From Streptomyces sp. TLI_053 (GTDB lineage Bacteria > Actinomycetota > Actinomycetes > Streptomycetales > Streptomycetaceae): a stretch of 64,000 nt of DNA. Below, piece after piece: positions 1-11,185 of the stretch. The DNA lies in the NCBI RefSeq assembly GCF_900105395.1, contig NZ_LT629775.1:3928001-3992000 (forward strand), given 5' to 3'. Each line of letters opens with the position of its first letter. Position 1 is the stretch's first letter. The position numbers and the translations under genes are program-made. The notes under the pieces are model-generated. The model was not told the origin of the DNA. It worked only from the letters and a program-made list of their open reading frames with translations, and searched no databases.

Positions 1-519
1 CTTGACGGCGGTGTTGTCCTTCTTGACCGCGAAGCCCTGGCCGTCGTCGATGTAGGTGACGAAGTCGATGGTCCTCAGCCGGGCCGCGGTCACCCCGAAG
101 TTGCCGGTGCCGACGTCGTACTTGCCGCTGTCGAGCGCGGGCAGGATGGTCTCGAACGCCGCCTCCTCCCGCCGCACGGTCAGGCCGAGCAGCCGGCCGA
201 CCGCGTCGCCGAAGTCGATGTCCACCCCGGCGGCCTTCTTGGTGGCCTGGTCGGCGTAGAACGCCGAGGGCGGGGCGCCGATCGAGGAGCCGAACTTCAC
301 CGTCCCGGCGGCGCGGACGTCGGCGGGCAGCAGCGCGGCGGCGGTGTCCGACTTCTTGAGGCCGGAGACGAGGTCCTCGGCGGCGGCGGAGACGGCCGGC
401 CCGGCGGAGCCGCCCGCCGCGGTGCCGGTGCTCGGGTCCGAGCTGCACGCCGCCAGGGCCAGCACCGGCAGCAGGGCGGTGGCGGCGAGCAGCCGGGGGC
501 GGGCGGTGGTGGTTCTCAC
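1..519 (-). CDS. Amino-acid ABC transporter substrate-binding lipoprotein (3' end outside window)
   Basis: The protein starts with GTG at 519, preceded by AAAGG seven bases upstream, and runs off the left edge, so only about 173 codons are visible. The N-terminus is a lipoprotein signal: RPR, a hydrophobic stretch, then the lipobox LALAAC-SS, followed by a Gly/Ser/Thr linker. After it comes the start of a type-3 periplasmic-binding fold (GTVKFGSSIGAPPSAFY, then DIDFGDAVGRLLGL). This is the polar amino-acid or cystine-type family, acting outside the membrane and feeding an ABC permease. A divergent permease of the matching family lies at 3019. The ATPase is not in the window and may lie further left. 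Confidence 0.85.
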   Translation of the reverse strand, partial: MRTTTARPRLLAATALLPVLALAACSSDPSTGTAAGGSAGPAVSAAAEDLVSGLKKSDTAAALLPADVRAAGTVKFGSSIGAPPSAFYADQATKKAAGVDIDFGDAVGRLLGLTVRREEAAFETILPALDSGKYDVGTGNFGVTAARLRTIDFVTYIDDGQGFAVKKDNTAVK

Positions 520-584
520 GGAAGTGCCTTTCGGGAGGTGCGGGGGCGGTGCGGGCAGGACGGGGGGACGGGGGGCGGGCGGAT

Positions 585-1070
585 TCAGGGCAGCCGCTTC
601 TCGAACGGCAGTGGTCCGATCGTCAGAGGATCGGCGTCGACGTCGAACTGCGGGGTGTAGCCGGCGGCCAGGTACAGCCCCCTGGCCTCGGGCTGGCGCG
701 GGCCGGTGGTGAGGAAGATCCGCCGGTAGCCGGCCCCGGCGGCGGCCCGCTCCAGCTCGGCCAGCACCCGGCGCGCCAGCCCCCGGCGACGGTGCGCCGA
801 GGCCGTCCACATCCGCTTCACCTCCGCCGTCCGCTCGTCGTACCGCTTGTACGCGCCGCCGGCCACCGGCTCGCCGTCCTCCAGCAGGAGCAGCAGCAGG
901 CCGTGCGGCGCGGTCCAGCTGTCCGCCGGGTAGCGGGTCATCTCCTCGTGCGCCTCGGGGCCGTAGCGGCGCACGTACTCCTCGGTGAGCTCGCGCACCA
1001 GCGGCCCGGCGAGCGGGTCGTCGATGCCGACCCGGCGGACCTCGACGTCGAGCGCCGGCGCGCCGCTCAC
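585..1070 (-). CDS. GNAT-family N-acetyltransferase
   Basis: 161 residues. The GTG start at 1070 overlaps the TGA of the upstream monooxygenase gene (GTGA), so the two are translationally coupled. The GNAT fold is visible: EVKRMWTASAHRRRGLARRVLAELE is the acetyl-CoA pyrophosphate loop (R-R-x-G-L-A pattern), followed by IFLTTGPRQPEARGLYLAAGY, the usual C-terminal motif. The acceptor cannot be read from sequence. Its place between a flavin monooxygenase and an amino-acid transporter recalls Bacillus SnaA/YtmI, which N-acetylates S-alkyl-cysteines before oxidative cleavage. That role is inference. Confidence 0.85.
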   Translation of the reverse strand: MSGAPALDVEVRRVGIDDPLAGPLVRELTEEYVRRYGPEAHEEMTRYPADSWTAPHGLLLLLLEDGEPVAGGAYKRYDERTAEVKRMWTASAHRRRGLARRVLAELERAAAGAGYRRIFLTTGPRQPEARGLYLAAGYTPQFDVDADPLTIGPLPFEKRLP

Positions 1071-2245
1071 GCCTGGGCCGCGATCAGCTGGTGCCGGTCG
1101 TGCTCGGCCCGCGCGGCCCGCTCGGCCTCCGCCGCCGCCTCGGCCGCCGCCCTGGCCGCGTCCCGCTTGGCGACCTCCTCGCGCACGATCGGGATGACGT
1201 ACCGGCCGAAGTCGATCGCGTCGTCCACCAGGTGGTAGCCGCGGGCGGAGAGGATGTCCACGCCCAGGTCGTAGTAGTCCAGCAGCGCCTGGGCGACCGT
1301 CTCCGGGGTGCCGACCAGCGCGTTGGAGTTGCCCGCCCCACCGGTGGCGGCGGCGGTCGGCGTCCACAGCGCCCGGTCGTAGCGCTCGCCGGCCTCGGCG
1401 ATCTCCAGCAGGCGCTGCGAACCGGCGTTCTCGGGCCCGGAGCCGGCCGGGCGGCTGCGGCGGACCAGCTCCCCGCCCTCGCGCCGGGCCTTGATCGCGG
1501 CGACCGTCCGGTGCGCCTTCTCCCAGGCCAGCTCCTCGGTCGGCGCGATGATCGGCCGGAACGCCACCTGGATCCGCGGCGCGTCCGCCCGCCCGGCCTG
1601 CCGGGCCGACTCCAGCACCCGCTCGATCTGCTCGGCGGTGCGGGCCAGCGGCTCGCCCCAGAGGCAGTAGATGTCGGCCTCGGCACCGCCGGCCGCGTAC
1701 GCCGCCTCCGAGGAGCCGCCGAAGGAGACGCCCGGCCGGGGCTGCTGCACCGGGAAGACGTCGGAGACGAAGTCGTGGAAGCGGTAGTGGGTGCCCTCGT
1801 GGTCGAAGGGCTCCCGGCTGGTCCACGCCTTCTTGACGATCCGGATGTACTCCCGGGTCCGGTCGTAGCGCTCGTCCTTGGTGAGGAAGTCGCCCTCGCG
1901 CTGCTGCTCGTGGTCGTTGCCGCCGGTGATGAAGTGGACGGTGAGCCGGCCGTCGCTGATCCGGTCCAGGGTGGCGAAGGTCTTGGCGGCGAAGGTCGGG
2001 TACGAGACGTTCGGGCGGTGGGCGAGCAGGATCTGCAGGCGGTCGAGGCGGGAGGCGATGAACGCGGCGGCGGGCGCCGGATCGGGCGAGCCGGAGCCGT
2101 AGGCGAACAGCACCCGGTCCCAGTCGTGATCCTCGTGGGCGCGGGCCAGCTTCAGGGTGTAGTCGCGGTCGAACGCGGCCGTGGTGCGGGCGGTGGTCTC
2201 CGTACCGTCGGCGGTGGCGGCGATGCCGAGGAATTCGACGGGCAT
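1067..2245 (-). CDS. LLM-class flavin-dependent monooxygenase (SsuD/SfnG-like)
   Basis: 392 residues, ATG at 2245 with GAAAGG ahead. It is a full-length bacterial luciferase-like TIM-barrel enzyme. Visible family features are MPVEFLGIAAT at the first strand, the segment FAAKTFATLDRISDGRLTVHFITGG (typical of the alkanesulfonate and dimethylsulfone monooxygenase branch), HRFH/FVSDVFPVQQPRPG and VSFGGSSEAAYAAG for FMN phosphate binding. Such enzymes use FMNH2 and O2 to cleave C-S bonds or oxidise thioethers. The alanine-rich C-terminal helix ends in LIAAQA. The gene lies 407 bases downstream of a cysteine-type leader peptide, supporting a sulfur-metabolism role. The exact substrate is unknown. 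Confidence 0.85.
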   Translation of the reverse strand: MPVEFLGIAATADGTETTARTTAAFDRDYTLKLARAHEDHDWDRVLFAYGSGSPDPAPAAAFIASRLDRLQILLAHRPNVSYPTFAAKTFATLDRISDGRLTVHFITGGNDHEQQREGDFLTKDERYDRTREYIRIVKKAWTSREPFDHEGTHYRFHDFVSDVFPVQQPRPGVSFGGSSEAAYAAGGAEADIYCLWGEPLARTAEQIERVLESARQAGRADAPRIQVAFRPIIAPTEELAWEKAHRTVAAIKARREGGELVRRSRPAGSGPENAGSQRLLEIAEAGERYDRALWTPTAAATGGAGNSNALVGTPETVAQALLDYYDLGVDILSARGYHLVDDAIDFGRYVIPIVREEVAKRDAARAAAEAAAEAERAARAEHDRHQLIAAQA

Positions 2246-2652
2246 GGTGGCGGAACCTTTCGGATCGTCCGCAGGCCGGCCGGAGGCGGGCGGCCGGCCG
2301 GTGGGTGCGGGAACGGGGGACGGCAGGGGGCACCGCCGGCCGGCGGCCGGGGGCGGGAGGGCCGTGCGGAAGCGGGACGGCCGTACGGCGTCGGGAGGGC
2401 CGTGCGGGAACGGGAGTGTCGTACGGGAGCGGGAGTGTCGTACGGGAACGGGAACGGAGCAGCGGCGGGCACGTGACGGCCCGGGCGGTGCGGAGGACTG
2501 CCGGAGCGCAGCGGGGCGGGGAGGAAGAGAGGTGGGCGGCAGCGCGCGGCCGACGGGCCGTCAGGAGATGACGGCCGTCCCGGCCCGGGGCGGGGCACCG
2601 AGGGAGGTCGCTCCGGAGGAGGACGGGGCCGGACGGGCGGCCCGCTGCCGGG
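2246..2652 (-). promoter_or_regulatory. Long structured leader between the leader peptide and the LLM monooxygenase gene
   Basis: 407 bases without a convincing gene. It contains short GC-rich direct repeats (several copies of a unit close to GGGAGTGTCGTACGGGA between about 2350 and 2460) and a hairpin at about 2556-2578 with arms GGCCGTCA/TGACGGCC. Together with the upstream cysteine-type leader peptide this is a plausible attenuator region. Alternative pairings were not computed. Confidence 0.4.
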
Positions 2653-2730
2653 TCAGCCGCGACACGCCGCGGACCACACCCGACCGAAGTCGATGTGGTC
2701 GCGGGTGACCAGGGGCTGCTCGGCGTACAT
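2653..2730 (-). CDS. Cysteine-type leader peptide, 25 aa (putative attenuator uORF)
   Basis: Too short for ordinary gene calling. It reads MYAEQPLVTR then DHIDFGRVWSAACRG and stops at TGA (2653-2655). The tail HIDxxRVxSAxCR is the signature of the actinobacterial 'putative leader peptide' family found ahead of sulfur and cysteine genes, in which ribosome stalling at the C-terminal Cys/Arg codons is thought to control the genes downstream. A promoter-like sequence puts the transcript start at or very near the ATG, so translation may be leaderless. The next gene on the strand is the LLM monooxygenase. Confidence 0.65.
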   Translation of the reverse strand: MYAEQPLVTRDHIDFGRVWSAACRG

Positions 2731-2766
2731 GGCCTCAAGTTGAGCAGTGAACCCCGCACCCGTCAA
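2731..2766 (-). promoter_or_regulatory. Promoter for the leader peptide/LLM/GNAT operon
   Basis: On the minus strand, TTGACG (2766-2761), a 17-base spacer and TCAACT (2743-2738) form a good housekeeping promoter. The -10 box ends seven bases before the leader ATG, so the message would start at the start codon. Confidence 0.55.
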
Positions 2767-2849
2767 CCGTCCACCATTGCCGCTCTGTTGCGATCTCCTG
2801 TCGCCACGCGACGCCTCCCCCGCCCCGGCCGCCCCGTCGCCGGCGGCCC

Positions 2850-2880
2850 TTGACACCCGCCGATCGCGCACGCGTACGAT
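2850..2880 (+). promoter_or_regulatory. Possible promoter for the divergent permease operon
   Basis: TTGACA (2850-2855) and TACGAT (2875-2880) are separated by 19 bases, slightly long. The permease start is 139 bases downstream. From 2881 to 3018 no gene is apparent. Confidence 0.35.
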
Positions 2881-3018
2881 CGAAAGCGGAGTGCAGTGCC
2901 CCGCCGGACGCGTTGAGGGACGCGGGCCGGCCGCAACGGCCGTACGTGACCACGCCGTACCCCGCCCCGTGCGCCCGCGCGCACCCCGCGTCTCCGCCCT
3001 CCCGCCTGGAGCCTCCGC

Positions 3019-4065
3019 ATGGCCACCCCGCCGGACGTCCTGCCCGCCCCCTCCTCCCCGCCCGTTCCCCCGGTCCCACGCCCGGGCGGCACCACCGCAG
3101 CACCCGCCACCGCCCCCGACGTCTCGGCCGCCACCGCCCGGATCGTCCCGCGCCGCCGTACCGGCCAGTGGATCTCCGCCGCCGTCGCCCTGCTGCTGTT
3201 CGCCATGGCGGTCAACTCCCTGGCCCGCAACCGGGCGTTCCAGTGGGACGTGGTCGCCGACTGGTTCACCGCCACCTCGGTGATGAACGGCCTCACCCTG
3301 ACCCTCTGGCTGACCGCCGTCACCCTCGCCCTCGGCTTCGTGCTCGGCACCGTGCTCGCCACCATGCGGCTGTCCGCCAACCCGGTGCTGCGCACGCTCA
3401 GCTGGACCTACATCTGGATCTTCCGCTCCACCCCCGCCCTGGTGCAGCTGCTGCTGTTCTTCAACATAGGCGCGCTGTACCCGACCCTCGGCCTGGGTGT
3501 CCCGTTCGGCCCTGAGTTCGTCACCGTGCGGACCGTCGACCTGTTCGGCCCGACCTTCACCGCCGTGGTCGGACTGACCCTGCTGGAGGCCGCGTACGCC
3601 GCCGAGGTGGTGCGCGGCGGCATCCTCTCCGTCGACCGGGGCCAGCTGGAGGCCGCCGCCGCGCTCGGCCTCGGCCGGTGGCGGGTGCTGCGCCGGATCG
3701 TCGTCCCGCAGGCGATGCGCTCGATCGTGCCGACCGCCGGGAACATGCTGATCAGCGCGCTCAAGGGGACCAGCATCATCAGCGTGCTGGCCGTCTCCGA
3801 CCTGCTCTACTCCGTCCAGCTGGTCTATCTGCAGTCCTACCAGGTCATCCCGATGCTGATGGTCGCCACCCTCTGGTACGTGGTGATCACCACCGTGCTC
3901 TCGGTCGGGCAGTACTACGTCGAACGCCACTTCGCGAAGGGCGCCACCCGCGAGGGCCTGCCGCCCACGCCGCTGCACCGGGCCCGCGCCGCGTACCGGC
4001 GGCTGCGCGCCGTCGCGGACCAGGCCGCCCCGTCGGACACGACCGGTGGGGAGGCTGCCCGATGA
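3019..4065 (+). CDS. Amino-acid ABC transporter permease (HisM/GlnP type)
   Basis: 348 residues, ATG at 3019 with TGGAG upstream. A Pro/Ala/Thr-rich cytoplasmic head of about 45 residues precedes the first membrane helix. The binding-protein-dependent permease domain follows, with FRSTPALVQLLLFFNIG and the EAA loop motif EAAAALGLGRWRVLRRIVVPQAM, which contacts the ATPase. The polar amino-acid permease branch is clear (YAAEVVRGGILSVDRGQ). The C-terminus overlaps the next gene by four bases. It should work with the binding protein at the left edge. A paralogous permease is encoded at 47003. Confidence 0.9.
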   Translation: MATPPDVLPAPSSPPVPPVPRPGGTTAAPATAPDVSAATARIVPRRRTGQWISAAVALLLFAMAVNSLARNRAFQWDVVADWFTATSVMNGLTLTLWLTAVTLALGFVLGTVLATMRLSANPVLRTLSWTYIWIFRSTPALVQLLLFFNIGALYPTLGLGVPFGPEFVTVRTVDLFGPTFTAVVGLTLLEAAYAAEVVRGGILSVDRGQLEAAAALGLGRWRVLRRIVVPQAMRSIVPTAGNMLISALKGTSIISVLAVSDLLYSVQLVYLQSYQVIPMLMVATLWYVVITTVLSVGQYYVERHFAKGATREGLPPTPLHRARAAYRRLRAVADQAAPSDTTGGEAAR

Positions 4066-6020
4066 GCGCCGTCCTGGTCGTGGTGGGCGCGGGGCCGCGC
4101 GGCACCGGGGTGCTGGAGCGGATCGCCGCCAACGCCCCCGAACTGCTGCCCGCCGACCGGCCGTTGCACATCCACCTGGTCGACCCGCACCCACCGGGCG
4201 GCGGCCGGATCTGGCGCCACGAGCAGTCCCCGCTGCTGCGGATGAACTCGATGGCGGAGGACGTCACCATGTTCACCGACGAGCGCTCGACCCTCGACGG
4301 GCCGGTCCGCCCCGGCCCCTCGCTGGCCGAATGGGCCGCGCGCCCCGAGGACTTCGCCCCCCACCGGGAGATCGCCGACCCCGCGCTGCGGGCCGAGCTG
4401 CGCACCCTCGCACCGACCGACTTCCCCACCCGGCGGGCCCAGAGCGCCTACCTGGACTGGGTGTTCCGGCGCGCCGTCGCCGACCTGCCGCCGCACGTCA
4501 CGGTCACCGTCCACCGGGACACCGCGCGGCGGATCGAGGGCCCGCCGGACGGCCCGCAGCTGGTCCACCTCTCCGACCGGGTGCTCACCGCCGACCACGT
4601 CGTCCTCACCCTCGGCCACCTCGACTCCTCCCCCGACCCCCGCTACGCCGCCGACGCCGCCTTCGCCGCCCGGCACGGCCGCTTCCACCTGCCGCCCGCC
4701 CACTCCGCCGACGTCGCCGCCGAACTGGAGCGCATCGCCCCCGGCGAGCACACCGTGCTGCGCGGCTTCGGGCTCGCCTTCGTCGACCTGGTCTCGCTGC
4801 TCACCGAGGGCCGCGGCGGGCGGTTCGAGGAGACGGCCGACGGCGCTGGCGGCCTGGTCTACCGGCCCTCGGGCCGCGAACCGGTGGTCCACGTCGGCTC
4901 GCGGCGCGGCGTCCCGTACCACTCCAAGACCGGCTACCGCCTGGCCGGACCGCCGCCGCCGTTCCCCCGGTACTTCGACGCCACCGCCGTCGACGAACTG
5001 CTGGACCGGCCGGGGACACTGGAACTGCGGCGCGACGCCTGGCCGTTGATGGCCAAGGAGATCGCCTTCGGCCACTACCACGAGCTGTTCCACGCCCACC
5101 CCGGGCGCACCGCCCTGCCCTGGGCGGAGTTCCTCGCCGGCCTCGACGCGCACCCCTGGGCGTCCCCCGGACTCGGCGCGCTGGTCGAACGCGCCGTCCC
5201 CGACCCGGCCGACCGGCTCGACCTCGAACGCCTCGACCACCCGCTGGCCGGACTGGAACTCGGCTCCGGCGAGGAACTCCAGCGCTACCTGCGCCGCTAC
5301 ATCGCCGAGGACGCCGACCGGCGCGCCGACCCCGCCCACAGCGCCGACCTCGGCGCCTTCCTCGCCCTGCTCTCGCTGTTCGGCCAGCTGCCCCGGATCC
5401 TCGCCTCCGGCCGGCTCACCGCCCGCTCGGTGGGCGAGGAGGTAGACGAGTGGTTCTTCGGCTACTTCAGCTACCTGGCGTCCGGCCCGCCCGGCTTCCG
5501 GCTGCGGCAGCTGCTCGCGCTCTCCGAGGCCGGGGTGGTCCGCTTCCTCGGTGCGGGCGTCCGGGTCGAGCGGGACGAGCGCACCGGCAGCTGGCTGGCC
5601 TCCGGCACCACCGTGCCCGGCCGCACCGTGACCGCCACCGCGCTGGTCGAGGCGTACCTGCCCAAGCACGTGCTGGCCCGCACCCGGGACCCGCTGCTGC
5701 GCGAACTGCACCGGGAGGGGCGGATCGTCGAGGAGGTGGTCACCGACCCCGAGCACACCCACCGCTCGGGTCTGCTCACGATCCGGCCCCGGGACGGCCT
5801 CGTGCTCGACCCGGCGCTCGGCGGGGAGCCGCATCCGCGGCGCACCGCGCTCGGCCCGCACACCAGCGTGCGGGCGGCGGCCGCGTTCGCCCGGCCGCGC
5901 ACCGACTCGCCCGGCTTCCGGCAGAACGACGCGGCGGCGCGGGCGCTGCTGGGCGCGCTCGCCGGGGCGGGGGCGGCGGCGGAGGTGGTGGCGGCGGAGG
6001 TGGTGACGGCGGCCGTGTAG
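4062..6020 (+). CDS. FAD/NAD(P)-binding protein (COG4529-like)
   Basis: 652 residues, ATG at 4062 overlapping the permease stop (ATGA), with GGGGAGG as ribosome site. The N-terminus is a Rossmann FAD loop, VVVGAGPRGTGVLERI, then LHIHLVDPHPPGGGRIW, and a second dinucleotide region near DHVVLTLGH. This matches the family of large FAD/NAD(P)-binding proteins (PF13454 type) often found with actinobacterial amino-acid transporters. Size and layout are normal. The reaction is unknown. Coupling to the permease suggests it oxidises or hydroxylates the imported substrate, which is inference. The end is a low-complexity Ala/Val/Glu tail. Confidence 0.8.
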   Translation: MSAVLVVVGAGPRGTGVLERIAANAPELLPADRPLHIHLVDPHPPGGGRIWRHEQSPLLRMNSMAEDVTMFTDERSTLDGPVRPGPSLAEWAARPEDFAPHREIADPALRAELRTLAPTDFPTRRAQSAYLDWVFRRAVADLPPHVTVTVHRDTARRIEGPPDGPQLVHLSDRVLTADHVVLTLGHLDSSPDPRYAADAAFAARHGRFHLPPAHSADVAAELERIAPGEHTVLRGFGLAFVDLVSLLTEGRGGRFEETADGAGGLVYRPSGREPVVHVGSRRGVPYHSKTGYRLAGPPPPFPRYFDATAVDELLDRPGTLELRRDAWPLMAKEIAFGHYHELFHAHPGRTALPWAEFLAGLDAHPWASPGLGALVERAVPDPADRLDLERLDHPLAGLELGSGEELQRYLRRYIAEDADRRADPAHSADLGAFLALLSLFGQLPRILASGRLTARSVGEEVDEWFFGYFSYLASGPPGFRLRQLLALSEAGVVRFLGAGVRVERDERTGSWLASGTTVPGRTVTATALVEAYLPKHVLARTRDPLLRELHREGRIVEEVVTDPEHTHRSGLLTIRPRDGLVLDPALGGEPHPRRTALGPHTSVRAAAAFARPRTDSPGFRQNDAAARALLGALAGAGAAAEVVAAEVVTAAV

Positions 6021-6041
6021 ACGCTCCGCCGTCGGGCCGCG

Positions 6042-7889
<1,848 letters not shown>

Positions 7890-8094
7890 CACCCGCCCCA
7901 CCCCCGCACTCGTGCCGCCTCCGCACTCTATCCACGGGACGGCCCGCTCCGGCCGTCCCTTCGTCCGCTCTTTCTCCGCCCTCCACTTCCGGCCTTCCCC
8001 CACCTCTCCCCTGCCGCGCCCGAGTGCCCTGGTGGGAGGATGGCAACGGGCCCGCGACGACGCGCGGACCGCACGCACAGCGAGGAGCGCAGTC

Positions 8095-10374
8095 ATGGCC
8101 AAGCAGGCCCCGCAGAGCGATCCGGCGCAGGACGCCCCCCGGGTGTCCGCGCCCCAGCACGCGGCCGCCGGGCTGCCCGCGGTCGGCCACAGCCTGCGGA
8201 TGGCCGCCGAGCAGATGGGTGCCCGCCGCACCCTCAGCACCCTGCTCAAGGTCAACCAGCCCGACGGCTTCGACTGCCCCGGCTGCGCCTGGCCCGAGCC
8301 GGGCAAGACGCACACCGCCGAGTTCTGCGAGAACGGTGCCAAGGCCGTCGCCGAGGAGGCCACCGAGCGCCGGATCCGCGCCGAGTTCTTCGCCGCCCAC
8401 CCGGCCGCCGAGCTGGCGGAGCGCTCCGGCTACTGGCTCGGCCAGCAGGGCCGGCTCACCGCGCCGATGCTGCTCGACGAGGGCGCCACCCACTACACCC
8501 CGATCTCCTGGGACGACGCCTTCGCGCTGATCGCCGAGGAGCTGCGGGCCCTGGACACCCCGGACGGCGCCGCCTTCTACACCTCGGGCCGGACCAGCAA
8601 CGAGGCCGCGTTCGCCTACCAGCTGTTCGCCCGCCGGCTCGGCACCAACAACCTGCCGGACTGCTCCAACATGTGCCACGAGTCCTCCGGCTCGGCGCTC
8701 ACCGAGACCCTCGGGGTCGGCAAGGGCAGCGTCAGCCTCAAGGACCTCTACCAGGCCGATCTGATCATCGTCGCGGGCCAGAACCCGGGCACCAACCACC
8801 CCCGGATGCTCTCCGCCCTGGAGCGGGCCAAGCGCGCCGGCGCCACCATCGTCAGCGTCAACCCGCTGCCCGAGGCCGGTCTCGAGCGGTTCAAGAACCC
8901 GCAGCAGGCCCGCGGACTGGTCGGCCACGGCACCAAGCTGACCGACCTCTTCCTGCAGATCCGGCTCGGCGGCGACCTCGCCCTGTTCCGCGCCCTGAAC
9001 CAGCTGATCCTGGAGAAGGACGCCGTCGACCACGCCTTCGTCGCCGAGCACGGCCACGGCTTCGAGGAGTTCGCCGCCGAGGCCCGGACCACCTCCCGCG
9101 AGGAGGTGCTCGCCGCCACCGGCCTGCCCTGGGAGCAGATCGAGGAGCTGGGCCGGATGGTCCTCGCCTCCGAGAAGGTCATCGTCTGCTGGGCGATGGG
9201 CCTCACCCAGCACAAGCACTCGGTGCCGACCATCCGCGAGGTGGTCAACTTCCTGCTGCTGCGCGGCAACGTGGGCCGCCCCGGCGCCGGCGTCTGCCCG
9301 GTGCGCGGCCACAGCAACGTCCAGGGCGACCGGACGATGGGCATCTTCGAACGCCCGTCCGCCGCGTTCCTGGACGCGCTCGGCCGCGAGTTCTCCTTCG
9401 AACCGCCGCGCGAGCACGGCTTCGACTCGGTCGACACCATCCGGGCCATGCGGGACGGCCGGGTCGGCGTCTTCTTCGCGATGGGCGGCAACTTCGTCGC
9501 CGCCACCCCGGACACCGAGGTCACCGAGGCGGCGATGCGCCGCTGCCGGCTGACCGTGCACGTCTCCACCAAGCTCAACCGCTCGCACGTGATCACCGGC
9601 GCCCGCGCGCTGATCCTGCCCACCCTCGGCCGCACCGACCGGGACATCACCGCGCACGGCGCCCAGTTCGTCAGCGTCGAGGACTCCATGGGCCAGGTCC
9701 ACTCCTCGCGCGGCGGCCTGCGCCCGCCGGCCCCCGGCCTGCTGTCCGAGGTCGCCATCGTCTGCCGCCTCGCCCGCGCCGCCCTCGGCCCGCAGGACAC
9801 CGTGCCGTGGGAGGACTTCGCGTCCGACTACGACACCCTGCGCGACCGGATCGCCCGGGTCGTGCCCGGCTTCCAGGACTTCAACGACAAGGTCCGCCGC
9901 CCGGGCGGCTTCACCCTCCCGCACGGCCCGCGCGACACCCGGACCTTCCCGACGGCGACCGGCAAGGCCAACTTCACGGTCAACCCGCTCACCGCGCCCG
10001 AGGTGCCGGAGGGGCGGCTGCTGCTGCAGACGCTGCGGTCGCACGACCAGTACAACACCACCATCTACGGCCTCGACGACCGCTACCGCGGCATCCAGGG
10101 CGGGCGGCGGGTGGTGCTCGTCAACCCGGCCGACGGCGCCGATCTGGGCCTTGCCGACGGCCAATACGTCGACCTGGTCAGCGAGTGGAAGGACGGCGTG
10201 GAGCGCCGCGCCCCGCACTTCCGCGTCGTCCACTACCCGGTGGCCCGGGGCGGCGCGGCCGCGTACTACCCGGAGACGAACGTGCTGGTGCCGCTGGACT
10301 CGACCGCGGACATCAGCAACACGCCGACGTCCAAGGCCGTCGTGATCCGCTTCGAGGCCGACAGTGGAGCCTGA
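8095..10374 (+). CDS. FdhF/YdeP-family molybdopterin oxidoreductase
   Basis: 759 residues from ATG 8095. The frame is open further upstream but that part has no family features. An N-terminal FDCPGCAWP motif, then [50 protein letters not shown] and a C-terminal molydopterin-binding part ([15 protein letters not shown]) identify the YdeP branch of formate-dehydrogenase-like enzymes, which bind bis-MGD. The YdeP group is linked to acid resistance in E. coli, but its substrate is not established. The gene is divergent from the kinase and overlaps the acetyltransferase that follows. Confidence 0.88.
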   Translation: MAKQAPQSDPAQDAPRVSAPQHAAAGLPAVGHSLRMAAEQMGARRTLSTLLKVNQPDGFDCPGCAWPEPGKTHTAEFCENGAKAVAEEATERRIRAEFFAAHPAAELAERSGYWLGQQGRLTAPMLLDEGATHYTPISWDDAFALIAEELRALDTPDGAAFYTSGRTSNEAAFAYQLFARRLGTNNLPDCSNMCHESSGSALTETLGVGKGSVSLKDLYQADLIIVAGQNPGTNHPRMLSALERAKRAGATIVSVNPLPEAGLERFKNPQQARGLVGHGTKLTDLFLQIRLGGDLALFRALNQLILEKDAVDHAFVAEHGHGFEEFAAEARTTSREEVLAATGLPWEQIEELGRMVLASEKVIVCWAMGLTQHKHSVPTIREVVNFLLLRGNVGRPGAGVCPVRGHSNVQGDRTMGIFERPSAAFLDALGREFSFEPPREHGFDSVDTIRAMRDGRVGVFFAMGGNFVAATPDTEVTEAAMRRCRLTVHVSTKLNRSHVITGARALILPTLGRTDRDITAHGAQFVSVEDSMGQVHSSRGGLRPPAPGLLSEVAIVCRLARAALGPQDTVPWEDFASDYDTLRDRIARVVPGFQDFNDKVRRPGGFTLPHGPRDTRTFPTATGKANFTVNPLTAPEVPEGRLLLQTLRSHDQYNTTIYGLDDRYRGIQGGRRVVLVNPADGADLGLADGQYVDLVSEWKDGVERRAPHFRVVHYPVARGGAAAYYPETNVLVPLDSTADISNTPTSKAVVIRFEADSGA

Positions 10375-10996
10375 TCCCGCTGTCCTTCACCCCATGCCGG
10401 AGCAGCCCCGCGTGGTGCTGCTCCGGCCGCTGGTGAAGTCCCCGCTGATCGAGGTCGGGGAGTTCACGTACTACGACGACCCGGACGACCCGACGGCGTT
10501 CGAGACCCGCAACGTGCTGTACCACTACGGGCCGGAGCGGCTGGTCATCGGACGGTACTGCGCGCTGGGCACCGGCGTGCGCTTCATCATGAACGGCGCC
10601 AACCACCGGGTCGACGGGCCGTCCACCTTCCCGTTCCCGATCATGGGTGGCTCGTGGGCCGCGCACTTCGACCTGCTGACGGATCTGCCGAACCGGGGCG
10701 ACACGGTGGTGGGCAGCGACGTCTGGTTCGGCAACGGCGTGACGGTGATGCCCGGCGTCCGCATCGGCCACGGCGCGATCGTGGCGACGGGGAGCGTGGT
10801 GACGGCGGACGTCCCCGACTACGCGGTGGTCGGCGGCAACCCTGCCCGGGTGATCCGCTCCCGGTACAGCGAGGACGAAATCGCCCGCCTGCTGGCCATG
10901 GCGTGGTGGGACTGGCCCACCGAGCACATCACCGGGCACGTCAGGACGATCATGTCCGGCACCGTCGAGGAGCTGGAAGCCGCCGCCCCTGCTTAG
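10364..10996 (+). CDS. Vat/CatB-type hexapeptide O-acetyltransferase
   Basis: 210 residues with a GTG start at 10364, preceded by GAGG at six bases and overlapping the molybdoenzyme by 11 bases. An ATG at 10394 lacks a ribosome site. The left-handed beta-helix hexapeptide pattern is clear ([37 protein letters not shown]), with the CatB/Vat signature NGANHRVDG, whose His is the expected catalytic base, and [12 protein letters not shown] near the end. Related enzymes acetylate streptogramins, chloramphenicol or sugars. Resistance here is unproven. The first A-type hairpin repeat begins at its TAG stop. Confidence 0.85.
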   Translation: MEPDPAVLHPMPEQPRVVLLRPLVKSPLIEVGEFTYYDDPDDPTAFETRNVLYHYGPERLVIGRYCALGTGVRFIMNGANHRVDGPSTFPFPIMGGSWAAHFDLLTDLPNRGDTVVGSDVWFGNGVTVMPGVRIGHGAIVATGSVVTADVPDYAVVGGNPARVIRSRYSEDEIARLLAMAWWDWPTEHITGHVRTIMSGTVEELEAAAPA

Positions 10997-11182
10997 GAAG
11001 TCGGCCTGACCGACCTCTCATCTCCGCCACCCCTCTCATCCGGCTGCCCCTCGCTCGCTCCGAGCGAGGGGCAGCATTGGAAACGGGGAGTGGGAAGTCG
11101 GCGGTTCCGACTTCCCACTCCCCGCCGACCAGAGGCTTGCAGGGTGGCTGGCCGCTCGCTCGGCCCGAGCGAGCGGCCAGCC
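10996..11182. repeat. Hairpin-repeat block 1 (A1, B1, A2, B2)
   Basis: Four hairpins fill the gap between the acetyltransferase and the first DUF397 gene. A1 at 10996-11018 is degenerate. B1 at 11043-11075 has 15-bp arms and a 3-base loop. A2 at 11085-11123 has perfect 17-bp arms with a 5-base loop and core GGAAGTCGG/CCGACTTCC. B2 at 11146-11182 has perfect 17-bp arms with a 3-base loop and ends four bases from the DUF397 stop codon. They may also serve as terminators for the two convergent genes. Confidence 0.9.
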
Positions 11183-11185
11183 ATG

